A program made the translations under genes and the position numbers. Below the pieces are notes generated by a model. It was not told the DNA's origin. It was given only the letters and a program-made list of their open reading frames with translations, and ran no database searches. A DNA stretch of 64,000 bases from Helicobacter salomonis (GTDB taxonomy: Bacteria; Campylobacterota; Campylobacteria; Campylobacterales; Helicobacteraceae), in assembly GCF_017979425.1 (NCBI RefSeq), contig NZ_JAERIS010000005.1, positions 1-64,000 of the forward strand, written 5' to 3'. Positions 54,058 to 62,027 of the stretch are shown piece by piece; position 1 is the stretch's first letter, and each line of letters starts with the position of its first letter.

Positions 54058-55373
54058 TGTTAGAGGTATTTAGGGCGCACATTGAGGCGATCAGTAAAGA
54101 GGATGGTAAACATCAATTTAGCCTAGATAGTGTGCTAGAGATGGGCGATGGGGTGCGCGCTTTAGAGCTGTTGCACCAAGCCATTACAGCACAAAGGCAG
54201 ATCATCATCGGAGGGGACTATGATTGCGATGGAATGTGCGGGAGCGCGCTTGTCCTTTACTTCTTCAAAGAAGTGCTAGATTACCCACACATTCACTCTA
54301 TCATCCCTCGTCGCAACACCGACAGCTACGGGATGAGTGTGGAACTCTTGGAGAGCTACGCCACCCAAAAACGCCTTGTAGGCACGCATTACAACGCACA
54401 GGGACAAGAAATGGGCGGGCACGCCCTAGAGTTTAAAGATAGCCTATTTATCACTATTGACAATGGCGCAACCATCCCCGATGATGTGTGTGCTTTTTTG
54501 CACGCCCATAATACGCCCTTGATCTTAAGCGATCACCACGAATTTTTAGAGGGGCGTATCCCTGCCTGCGATGCTTGTGTGCACCCCCTTTTGAGCGACT
54601 CTCACCCTTTTAAGGGCATTAGCGGGGCATGTGTGGGCTATTTGCTTCTGCTAGCTTATGCCAAACACTATGGGGTAAAGATGCGCTTGGATCAGTTGCA
54701 CTACATGCAGGTGTTAGCCGGTCTTAGCACGATTGGGGACATGATGGATTTAAGCCAACCCTATAACCGCCAACTTGTCCAGCGCATGGATTGCACCCTA
54801 AAGACCCAAATGCCCCACTCCCTAAAAGCCCTTTACCTTGCCAAAAAATACCCCACTCCCTATAAACTCAGCACACTGGCATGGGATATTATCCCGCTCA
54901 TCAACGCCGTGGGGCGACTCGATGGCATTAAGGGCTTTTGCCATTGCAATTTGGTCGTGGACTTGCTCGCTACTAAAGAGGCTAACCCCCTTTATGCTGT
55001 GCTCTTAGTGCAAGCCAACCAACAGCGCAAAGAATACATCCAGGCGATCAAAGAGAGTTTAAAACCCGTGCAACAGGGCACACTTGTGCATGTAGGCGGA
55101 GTCATCGCGCGTGGATTGATGGGCTTAATCGCTAACCAATTATTAGAACAGCATGCCACTGGTATGAGCTTATGTTGGCGCTATGAAGGGGAAAGCATTG
55201 AGGCTTCCTTGCGCGCTAAAGACCTAGATTTGATCGCTCTTTTGGGGTATTGGCAAAGCTGTGGGGTGAGTGTGGTAGGAGGCGGGCACAAGTGCGCTTG
55301 TGGCGTGGTGTTTAACACCCAAAGCGATTTTCAAAACGCCCTGTTTCACTTGGGAAGATACCATGCTCTTTGA
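54057..55373 (+). CDS. recJ: single-stranded-DNA exonuclease RecJ, N-terminal part
   Basis: 5'-3' ssDNA exonuclease used in recombination and mismatch repair. Seen: DHH-family motifs IGGDYDCDGMCGSA (about 52-65), ITIDNGA, LILSDHHEF (about 157-165), ISGACVGY, and the DHHA1 region VHVGGVIARGLMGLIANQL with VGGGHKCACGVVF. The frame stops at CTT TGA (55368-55373), short of the family's C-terminal domain, which continues in the +1 frame. ATG 54057 overlaps the queE stop. 438 residues; H. pylori RecJ is longer (about 516). Confidence 0.88.
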   Translation: MLEVFRAHIEAISKEDGKHQFSLDSVLEMGDGVRALELLHQAITAQRQIIIGGDYDCDGMCGSALVLYFFKEVLDYPHIHSIIPRRNTDSYGMSVELLESYATQKRLVGTHYNAQGQEMGGHALEFKDSLFITIDNGATIPDDVCAFLHAHNTPLILSDHHEFLEGRIPACDACVHPLLSDSHPFKGISGACVGYLLLLAYAKHYGVKMRLDQLHYMQVLAGLSTIGDMMDLSQPYNRQLVQRMDCTLKTQMPHSLKALYLAKKYPTPYKLSTLAWDIIPLINAVGRLDGIKGFCHCNLVVDLLATKEANPLYAVLLVQANQQRKEYIQAIKESLKPVQQGTLVHVGGVIARGLMGLIANQLLEQHATGMSLCWRYEGESIEASLRAKDLDLIALLGYWQSCGVSVVGGGHKCACGVVFNTQSDFQNALFHLGRYHAL

Positions 55374-55686
55374 AGTCGATCGCATCGCTACTTTGCATTC
55401 CCAAGAATTTTTGGAATTGCTTAAAAAGGGAGAGCCCTATGGTGTGGGCAATGAAATCCCGCGGTTTGCCGTGTGTGCGCGTCTGAAGGATTGTGCTTAC
55501 ATGGGGCGCGCCCTGGAACATGCGCGTTTCATTCTCGAAGATGATAGCGGGGTTCTCAAGGTTCTATGGTGGTTTCACAAACTTCCACGCTTGCAAGAAG
55601 GAGATTTGGTGCGCGTGGTGGGCACTTACGACCATATCGATCGCAAATTATTCTGCTTAGAACTCCAAGCCGTATCTACGCTCTGA
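55363..55686 (+). CDS. recJ: RecJ C-terminal domain in the +1 frame
   Basis: The frame from ATG 55363 encodes VDRIATLHSQEFLELLKKGEPYGVGNEIPRF and then an OB-like strand set (GRALEHARFILEDDSGVLKVLWW). EPYGVGNEIPRF corresponds to the PFGxGNPxPxF signature that follows the DHHA1 domain in normal RecJ, so this is the missing end of the same gene. GGGAAG lies six bases before the ATG, so it may also be a separately started polypeptide. 107 residues; overlaps the first part by 11 bases. Confidence 0.75.
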   Translation: MLFEVDRIATLHSQEFLELLKKGEPYGVGNEIPRFAVCARLKDCAYMGRALEHARFILEDDSGVLKVLWWFHKLPRLQEGDLVRVVGTYDHIDRKLFCLELQAVSTL

Positions 55687-55756
55687 CACAGAGTCGAAGC
55701 TGCAATAACCAATGCGTTTAGAGAATAGTGATCGTCAAACTAAAATACGCATTTTG

Positions 55757-55765
55757 TGTTATAAT
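55757..55765 (+). promoter_or_regulatory. extended -10 before the HP0268-like gene
   Basis: TGT-TATAAT. The next start codon is at 55899, so the leader would be about 127 bases. It contains a CGCT/AGCG hairpin near 55799-55813 and several other GC-rich pairing segments. No known small RNA or riboswitch motif is recognised. Confidence 0.5.
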
Positions 55766-55898
55766 GCCGGACCAGTAGGTCAAGTGGTGGCGGGTTTAGC
55801 GCTTCTTGAGCGTGACGATTCCGCATGGTTGAGCAGGGATGTCGGTTCTGTGTTGATTGGGTTTATAGGTTCATGGTAACACTAATACGAGGGATTTG

Positions 55899-56144
55899 AT
55901 GGAATTACATTTAGCCAAACAGAGCAAAAAACACAGTAGCAAAAGTGTAAAGGTGCGTTTGGAGGATCTATTGCACAAGTATAGTCATGGCGAACGCATG
56001 TTCTATTTTGCGCCCAGCAATGCACACAAGGATATGCTCGCAGCAGTGGCATCATTGGAAAAACAAGGTTACAGGGCGTATTTATCTGAAGTAAGGATCA
56101 GCGCAGACGACAAAGATTTTATCTACTCCCTGCACATTATCTAA
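55899..56144 (+). CDS. conserved small protein (HP0268-like)
   Basis: An 81-residue protein (start ATG 55899, with GAGGG before it; a TTG just before is less likely). HP0268 of H. pylori is reported as a small nuclease with an alpha/beta fold; this protein is in the same place before miaB and has the same size. Sequence shows a strongly basic N-terminus (AKQSKKHSSKSVKVRLEDLL) and YLSEVRISADDKDFIYSLHII. The nuclease role is inferred from that relative. Confidence 0.85.
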   Translation: MELHLAKQSKKHSSKSVKVRLEDLLHKYSHGERMFYFAPSNAHKDMLAAVASLEKQGYRAYLSEVRISADDKDFIYSLHII

Positions 56145-56152
56145 GGAGCACA

Positions 56153-57454
56153 ATGACCCCCCAAAGAACACTCTACATTGAAACAATGGGTTGCGCGATG
56201 AATAGTCGCGACAGCGAGCATCTCTCTAGTGAATTAGCGAAGGTGGGCTATGAAGAGATTGATGATCCTAGGCAAGCTGACTTGATCTTGCTCAATACAT
56301 GCAGTGTGCGTGAAAAGCCCGAGCGGAAGTTATTTTCTGAGATTGGGCATTTTGCTAAGATCAAAAAAGCAGGGGCTAAGATCGGTGTGTGTGGATGTAG
56401 CGCGAGCCACATGGGAGCTAGTATTTTACAAAAAGCCCCCAGTGTGGATTTTGTGTTAGGGGCACGCAATATCTCCAAGATCACCCAGATCATCCACCAA
56501 CCCAAAGCCGTTGAGGTGGCCCTCGATCACGATGATAGCCACTACCTTTTTGAGAGCACGCAGAGTGCGCTTAAGGCCTTTATCAATGTGTCCATTGGGT
56601 GCGATAAGCATTGCACCTATTGTATCGTGCCCCATACACGGGGTAAAGAGATTTCCATTCCCTTGGACCTCATCTTACAAGAAGCACGCCGTTGTGTGGA
56701 GCGGGGTGTGAAAGAGATTATTCTCTTAGGGCAAAATGTCAATAACTATGGTGCGCGTTTTTCACACACGCACCCTAAGGTAGATTTTAGTGCGTTATTG
56801 CGCGCTCTATGTGAAATTGATGGTTTAGCGCGAATCCGCTTCACCTCCCCACACCCCCTGCACATGGACGATGCCTTTTTAGAGTGCTTTGCACACCACT
56901 CTAAGGTGTGTAAGGGTATTCATATCCCCTTACAGAGTGGTTCAAATGTAATCTTAAGAGCAATGAAGCGGGGATATACCAGAGAGTGGTATTTAAACCG
57001 CATAGAGAAATTGCGCGCGCTTGTGCCTGAAGTGGGCATTGGTACAGACATTATTGTAGGCTTTCCTGGAGAGAGTGAGGCAGATTTTCAAGACACCTTA
57101 GACATGGTGCAACAAGTGCAATTTGATACCCTCTATAGCTTTATCTATTCCCCTCGCCCCTTAACTCCAGCCGCACACTTAGCCGACCAAGTACCCAGCG
57201 CAGTGGCCAAGGAGCGTTTAAATGTTTTACAGCGCACCCATCAAGAGCTTTTGGTTCAAAAGGCTAAAAACGAATTAGGGAGAGTCTATGAGGTCTTGGT
57301 GGAGAATATTGCAGAGGGCAGAGCACAAGGCAGGAGCGATCAGGGTCGCTTACTAAGCTTTGAGGCACAGGGGGTTGGCGTGGGCGATCTGGTGACGGTG
57401 CAGGTGATTGCGCATCACAAGGGGAGTTTGCAAGCCCAACGCTTAGGGGCTTAG
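56153..57454 (+). CDS. miaB: tRNA-2-methylthio-N6-dimethylallyladenosine synthase
   Basis: Radical-SAM methylthiotransferase that finishes the A37 modification begun by MiaA. Auxiliary-cluster cysteines are in METMGCAMNSRD, LNTCSVREK and GVCGCSAS. The radical-SAM motif is GCDKHCTYC (CxxxCxxC). The C-terminal TRAM domain begins near VYEVLVE. Length 433. Confidence 0.96.
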   Translation: MTPQRTLYIETMGCAMNSRDSEHLSSELAKVGYEEIDDPRQADLILLNTCSVREKPERKLFSEIGHFAKIKKAGAKIGVCGCSASHMGASILQKAPSVDFVLGARNISKITQIIHQPKAVEVALDHDDSHYLFESTQSALKAFINVSIGCDKHCTYCIVPHTRGKEISIPLDLILQEARRCVERGVKEIILLGQNVNNYGARFSHTHPKVDFSALLRALCEIDGLARIRFTSPHPLHMDDAFLECFAHHSKVCKGIHIPLQSGSNVILRAMKRGYTREWYLNRIEKLRALVPEVGIGTDIIVGFPGESEADFQDTLDMVQQVQFDTLYSFIYSPRPLTPAAHLADQVPSAVAKERLNVLQRTHQELLVQKAKNELGRVYEVLVENIAEGRAQGRSDQGRLLSFEAQGVGVGDLVTVQVIAHHKGSLQAQRLGA

Positions 57455-57457
57455 TTT

Positions 57458-58081
57458 GTGCTAAAGCGTTTACGCAATGGGATAGTTTTAAAAGCATTGC
57501 CCGTACTCCTCTATTGGGTTTTGCGACTCTTATTTAAAACATGTAAAAACCGCTTCTATTTGGCACATAGCTTGAAAAGCACCCCCTTTATCGCAAGTTT
57601 TTGGCATGGGGAGATTGCGATGCTGCCCTTTGCCTACTTGCGCTTAAAACAAGGAAATGGTCTCTATGTGATCGCTAGTCAGCATTTTGATGGCTCCTTA
57701 GCAGCTAGGCTTTATGAATGTTTTGGATTCCGTGCCATCCGTGGTTCAAGTAAAAGGGGGGGAGTTAGGGTGTTGGTGGAGGGAATCAAGCTTTTAAAAG
57801 CAGGGGCAGATGTGGGCCTAACTCCAGATGGTCCTAGAGGGCCTTACCATAGTGTGGCAGATGGCGTGGTGGCGCTGGCACAAAAAACTGGCGTGGGGGT
57901 GGTGGTGTGCCGCGTGATCTGTAAAAATGCTTTCACTTTCAACACATGGGATCGCTTCCAACTGCCCAAACCCTTTTCAGAAGTGCACTATCACATGCGT
58001 GAGCCCTTTTTCATCCCTAAAGACATGGAATTAGAACAGGCTAGGGCACTTGTGGCAGCTCGTATGGGAGAGTGTGGTTGA
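57458..58081 (+). CDS. DUF374 lysophospholipid acyltransferase-family protein
   Basis: A 207-residue membrane-associated acyltransferase relative. Seen: ASFWHGEIAMLPF, SQHFDGSLAARLYECFGFRAIRGSSKRGG and GLTPDGPRGP, all typical of DUF374. A basic N-terminus with one hydrophobic helix (about 8-27). The acceptor is unknown. Starts with GTG at 57458, three bases after miaB; the stop TGA overlaps the next ATG. Confidence 0.88.
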   Translation: MLKRLRNGIVLKALPVLLYWVLRLLFKTCKNRFYLAHSLKSTPFIASFWHGEIAMLPFAYLRLKQGNGLYVIASQHFDGSLAARLYECFGFRAIRGSSKRGGVRVLVEGIKLLKAGADVGLTPDGPRGPYHSVADGVVALAQKTGVGVVVCRVICKNAFTFNTWDRFQLPKPFSEVHYHMREPFFIPKDMELEQARALVAARMGECG

Positions 58082-59100
58082 TGTGGCGGGCGTTTAAAGC
58101 GATCTTCTATGACACGATTAAGGAATGGTTTTTTTCTGATGTCTTTATCTGTTTCAATTTAGATCGCGAAATGTTAGCAGGGCGCGTAGAACATTTCAAG
58201 CGAGGTAAAACCTTGGAGGTCGTCAATAGAATATATGCGGTTAAGAATGGAGTCATTCCCATCAAAGCCCTTAAAGACGCGCAAGATTTTACACGCATTT
58301 ACCCTTTTTCTTATCTATGCGGTATGGCCAAGAGTTTGGATCAAGGTGTATGTAAAAAGGAATACTTAGAGCACTACGCTCCAGTGCCCAAGAAGGAGTT
58401 AGTTGTTTTAGAGGTCGATCAATACTATTTTTTTATTCCCAAGAAATCCTTAAAAGAAGACATTCAAGCCTTTGAAAACACTCTCTTCAAGGCGGACTAT
58501 ATTTTTTCACCTTTCTTGCTCATGTATGGCTATATCCGCTCTATCCTAGCAGAAGAAGCCACTCTCTATGCGATGTTAGAATATTCTAGGCTTTCTGTAC
58601 TCATCACCCATCACAAGCGAATCTGCCATAGTAAATGCTATCTTTTAAAGATTCCAGAGGTATTAAGTGCTCCCACCCAAGAACCACAAGGGGATTACGA
58701 ACAAGAAGAAGCGCTTTTGAAATCTCTTTTGAGCTCTATGGAAGCGGATTTAACGCACATGGATGCGGCAACACAAGGACTTCAAGACAAATCTGGATTG
58801 GATTCAGAAATTTCGCCAGAAGTGCAAGAGATGCATGCGATGTTAGAAGAGGATTTAGCATGCGTGCCCGACATTGTTGAATGTTTGCAAGAGAGTCTTA
58901 AAATGGTCTACACGCATCCTATGCATCCCTTGGAGGATTTTGTAGAAAAAGTGTGTATTCTCAACACCTATCAAGTTGGTCCGCGTATGTTAGCAAAATT
59001 ACAAGAGGGGTTAATGCTAGATGTCTCCTGCATGCCTATTTCTGTGGTTGAGCAACTGAGCATTTTTGCTCGACGAGAACAGGATGACCATGCGCTTTAG
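58081..59100 (+). CDS. PilM-like protein (HP0271 position)
   Basis: A 339-residue soluble protein. The layout is that of a degenerate actin-like PilM: DVFICFNLDREM near the N-terminus, a middle ELVVLEVDQYYFFIPKKSL and LYAMLEYSRLSVLITHHKR, where PilM has its second nucleotide/phosphate strand. The C-terminal third is acidic and helical (LLSSMEADLTHMD...). Next come PilN- and PilO-like genes in the proper order. ATP-binding motifs are not clearly preserved. Start ATG 58081. No type IV pilus gene beyond M-N-O is visible. Confidence 0.6.
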   Translation: MWRAFKAIFYDTIKEWFFSDVFICFNLDREMLAGRVEHFKRGKTLEVVNRIYAVKNGVIPIKALKDAQDFTRIYPFSYLCGMAKSLDQGVCKKEYLEHYAPVPKKELVVLEVDQYYFFIPKKSLKEDIQAFENTLFKADYIFSPFLLMYGYIRSILAEEATLYAMLEYSRLSVLITHHKRICHSKCYLLKIPEVLSAPTQEPQGDYEQEEALLKSLLSSMEADLTHMDAATQGLQDKSGLDSEISPEVQEMHAMLEEDLACVPDIVECLQESLKMVYTHPMHPLEDFVEKVCILNTYQVGPRMLAKLQEGLMLDVSCMPISVVEQLSIFARREQDDHAL

Positions 59101-59617
59101 TTACAGTAAACCTCATGGCAAGCACATGGTTAGACCCCATACAAAGATTTGGGTGTTTTATATGCTATTGGCCGTGGGTTTAAGTGTGCTGATGGCGCGT
59201 TTTTTGGATCGAGAAATAGTGGCGTCCAGTCATCAAAGTGAGATTGCCCTGATCGAAAGCAGTATTTATGGGCATGTGAGTGAGCGCCTAAAGGATAGAC
59301 GCAAAGAAATAGAGAAAAAAGTTGAGGAAACAGCGCACAGAGCAGTGTACACTACCAATATTAGGGATGCTATCAAGGGTATCTTGGAGATCATTCCCGA
59401 TTCTATCACGATTCAATCTATTACGATCGACTATTCCAGTTTGGTAGTCAAAGGAGTTGTGCCCTCCAAGGAGGCATTTCAACTATCTCTCCAACAGCGA
59501 CTCAATTCTATCTTTGAAAATAGTCAGGTAGCGTTTTACCCCATGGGAAATGGATGGCTTCGATTTGTTTCGCATAATTCTTCTACAATGCCCTTTATTG
59601 ATAAAGGCAATGAATGA
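59090..59617 (+). CDS. PilN-like membrane protein (HP0272 position)
   Basis: Start ATG 59090 with AGGA six bases before (frames open to 59066). About 175 residues: cytoplasmic head, one membrane segment (WVFYMLLAVGLSVLMARFL), a charged helix, then an alpha/beta periplasmic domain with ILEIIPDSITIQSITIDYSSLVVKG and FQLSLQQRLNSI, the pattern of PilN. Overlaps the PilM-like stop by 11 bases and the PilO-like start by four. Confidence 0.65.
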   Translation: MRFSYSKPHGKHMVRPHTKIWVFYMLLAVGLSVLMARFLDREIVASSHQSEIALIESSIYGHVSERLKDRRKEIEKKVEETAHRAVYTTNIRDAIKGILEIIPDSITIQSITIDYSSLVVKGVVPSKEAFQLSLQQRLNSIFENSQVAFYPMGNGWLRFVSHNSSTMPFIDKGNE

Positions 59618-60186
59618 AAGAAGGGATACCAGAAACAAAGCAGGGAAGTCGCCTTAAGGGTAATCTTGCTTTTGAGAGGCTTGTAAGAAACTCGCTGTTC
59701 ACGCTGATTTTCATTATTGTGGCTGTTATTTCTGTGCGGCTTTTAATATGGGGAAATCTGGAAAAATTTCGTAGTCAACATGGTGATGAGGTCCAAAAAC
59801 GCTTGATTGTGGCGCATAAACAGGAAATCTTCTTTGAAGCCTTCAAGGAGTACAAAGCTTTTAAGCAGGCTAGTGCCCCTAAACTTGCTCACCCAAATTA
59901 CAAAGACAGCGTGAATACACTTAATCAACTCCTTGGGCGGCATTTTAGCAAGATTCAAATACAGGCTAGCACCGAAGAAAAACATTCTCAGGATGAGATC
60001 ATGCATGAAATCTTCCATGTCAAGGCACATGCTAGTTCTCTGCGCGAACTTTACGCATTTTTGGACGGAATGCGTCAAATCAGCGCCTACACGCAGATGG
60101 CCCTCCCCATTAATATTGCCAAAGAAGCCCATGGGCTTGCTTTGGATTTTAGGATTCACATTGAATACAAACTCACAGAATTTTGA
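59614..60186 (+). CDS. PilO-like membrane protein (HP0273 position)
   Basis: A 190-residue bitopic protein: N-terminal head, membrane segment at about 29-48 (SLFTLIFIIVAVISVRLLIW), coiled-coil-prone helix, then a ferredoxin-like periplasmic domain (FSKIQIQASTEEKHSQDEI, FHVKAHASSLRELYAFLDGM) as in PilO. Overlaps the neighbour gene downstream. Together with the two genes before, a PilM-N-O set. Confidence 0.62.
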   Translation: MKEGIPETKQGSRLKGNLAFERLVRNSLFTLIFIIVAVISVRLLIWGNLEKFRSQHGDEVQKRLIVAHKQEIFFEAFKEYKAFKQASAPKLAHPNYKDSVNTLNQLLGRHFSKIQIQASTEEKHSQDEIMHEIFHVKAHASSLRELYAFLDGMRQISAYTQMALPINIAKEAHGLALDFRIHIEYKLTEF

Positions 60187-60523
60187 ATTTAACCCTAATG
60201 CATGCGCTACTTGCGGCGCGCGTTGTTGTATGGGCACGGGTTATGTTTTTGTCAGTCTTGCTGAGATTGAAGAAATAGCAGGTTTTTTAGCGATGTCTTT
60301 AGAGCAATTCGGTATGCGCTATCTTAGGCGTGTGGGGAATGCCTATAGCCTGCTGGAGCAGAATATAGCGCCTAAACCATGTGTGTTCTTAGACATGGAG
60401 AGCAAACGCTGCCGTATTTACCCCGTGCGTCCTAAGCAATGTCGCACCTATCCCTTTTGGAAAAACCACCCAAACATGCAAGAACCTGCACAGGAATGTC
60501 CGGGAGTGGTTCTAAAAACCTAG
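60161..60523 (+). CDS. YkgJ-type cysteine-cluster protein (HP0274 position)
   Basis: 120 residues from TTG 60161, with AGGA six bases before; a longer frame open to 59933 is a shadow of the PilO-like gene. Seen: CATCGARCC, later CRIYPVRPKQCRTYPFW and a C-terminal CPGVV, the Cys arrangement of YkgJ proteins thought to bind a zinc or iron-sulfur centre. Function unknown. It overlaps the PilO-like gene by 26 bases, so it is co-expressed. Confidence 0.82.
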   Translation: MNTNSQNFEFNPNACATCGARCCMGTGYVFVSLAEIEEIAGFLAMSLEQFGMRYLRRVGNAYSLLEQNIAPKPCVFLDMESKRCRIYPVRPKQCRTYPFWKNHPNMQEPAQECPGVVLKT

Positions 60524-60580
60524 AGGTCTATGGCATATGGTAGAACTTCCCATTTAAAGATAGAAAATGTATTTTAAACA

Positions 60581-60589
60581 TGATATAAC
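60581..60589 (+). promoter_or_regulatory. extended -10 for the TPR gene
   Basis: TGA-TATAAC, 146 bases before the ATG at 60735. The leader holds several short inverted repeats; no RNA family is recognised. Confidence 0.4.
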
Positions 60590-60734
60590 CCTATGTGGGT
60601 GTTGGACGTGGTTCTTGCAGTAAGAGAGCAGAGCTGGAGGGCAAAACGATGGTTTTTGGGAGTTTGCGAAAGCTTTCAGCTCATCCCTTCCATGGTTAGT
60701 GGTTTGTCAAATATACACCTTAAGGAGAGCACAG

Positions 60735-62027
60735 ATGACTAGAGCGACATCTTTTAAGAGGGGGGGGGTGATGCTGGCAGTGGCACTAGGAGGTATCCTC
60801 TTTTCCCAAAGTTTGACAGAGGATCAGCAAATTCTCATCACTTCTGACGCTTTTCATCGGGGAGATTTTGCTGCGGCTAAACAAGGCTATTTGCACCTTT
60901 ATAAGGAAACCAACAATATCTTGTACGCCAAAGAGGCAGCCGTTTCTGCGGCAAGTTTGGGCGATATTAACACAGCTGTCAAATTGGCCATGCTCTACAG
61001 AAAAATTACCAAAGACAAGACTGATGTCTCCATCAATAAGATTTTGGTGGATAATTACATCCAAACAGGTCAAACCGATAAGGCAATTGCCCTTTTAGAA
61101 AGCATCCGTCGTGAAGATAAATCCTTGATGTTGGATGATGTGCTGGGTTCCTTGTACCTCAGCCAAAAGCGTTATGACAAAGCCTTTTCTCTACTCAACA
61201 AACTTTATAATCAGACTCATAGCGAAGATAGCTTGGAGAAGTTGATCACTATCTACTTCATGCAAAATAGTCACCAAGAGGCAGTTAATCTTCTCAGCTC
61301 CCATCTCAAGGATTATGGTTGCTCACCTGATTTATGCCAACGCGCCTACAATACCCTTATTCAGTCCAATGAATTACAAAGAGCCAAGGATATCTTTGGC
61401 ACTCTTTATGAAAAAGACCCTGTCGTGCAAAATGCTCAACTTTACATTGCCGTCCTAGTAGCGCTCAAGGAATTTAATACGGCACAAAAGATTGCACAAA
61501 ATTATCCCTTTGATCGCCGCCTACTCCTAGACCTTTATACGGCGCAAAAGAAATTTGCTTTAGCTGCCAAACAAGCTAGTCTTATTTACAATGAGAAAAA
61601 GGATCCCAGTTTTCTTGCTCTGGAAGCGATTTACACATACGAGCATCTCAACACGATTCACACTCCTCCTAAAAAATCTGAAATCATCAAAATCACGCAG
61701 AAACTGGAGCGAGCCATCGTGGAACGCACGCAGAATCTCAAACGCACTAAGGAAAGCCTGAATACCCAGGATGCGTTTTTCTATAACTTTTTGGGTTATT
61801 CTCTCATCGATTATGACCTAGACATCAAAAAGGGCATTGCCTATGTCAAGACAGCCCTTCAGCTTGAACCCGATTCGGTCTTTTATTTGGATTCTCTAGC
61901 GTGGGGATACTATAAACTGGGTCAATGTGCGCAGGCTAAAGACACCTTTGCTAAGATTGATAGCGCAGAGCTCAAAGGTCAGTCAGAACTCCAAGAGCAT
62001 GCTAGCGCAATTGCCAAATGCCACTAG
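60735..62027 (+). CDS. periplasmic TPR protein with a G9 tract in its signal-peptide region
   Basis: 430 residues: a basic N-region, hydrophobic core VMLAVALGGILFSQS, then about eight tetratricopeptide-like helix pairs (AFHRGDFAAAKQGYLHLYKE, ALLESIRREDKSLMLDDVLGSLYLSQKRYDKAF, ... FYLDSLAWGYYKLGQCAQAKDTFAK). Probably an envelope assembly scaffold. Start ATG 60735 with AAGGAG. Codons 8-12 run through nine consecutive G bases (60760-60768). A change of length would shift frame; restart at GTG/ATG just downstream is possible. It follows the HP0274-like gene after its own promoter. Confidence 0.82.
   Translation: MTRATSFKRGGVMLAVALGGILFSQSLTEDQQILITSDAFHRGDFAAAKQGYLHLYKETNNILYAKEAAVSAASLGDINTAVKLAMLYRKITKDKTDVSINKILVDNYIQTGQTDKAIALLESIRREDKSLMLDDVLGSLYLSQKRYDKAFSLLNKLYNQTHSEDSLEKLITIYFMQNSHQEAVNLLSSHLKDYGCSPDLCQRAYNTLIQSNELQRAKDIFGTLYEKDPVVQNAQLYIAVLVALKEFNTAQKIAQNYPFDRRLLLDLYTAQKKFALAAKQASLIYNEKKDPSFLALEAIYTYEHLNTIHTPPKKSEIIKITQKLERAIVERTQNLKRTKESLNTQDAFFYNFLGYSLIDYDLDIKKGIAYVKTALQLEPDSVFYLDSLAWGYYKLGQCAQAKDTFAKIDSAELKGQSELQEHASAIAKCH

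Noticed and set aside
55765-55898. Signal recognition particle RNA, tmRNA or RNase P RNA
   Set aside because: Core motifs of these RNAs are missing.
59933-60160. Long frame leading into the YkgJ-type gene
   Set aside because: It runs in another frame of the PilO-like gene; the real start is TTG 60161 with AGGA.
60590-60734. A further IS605-like right end in the TPR leader (ends GGTTTGTCAAATA)
   Set aside because: Only the GTCAA tail and a few bases match; no CCCC...GGGG hairpin or TnpB-like frame.
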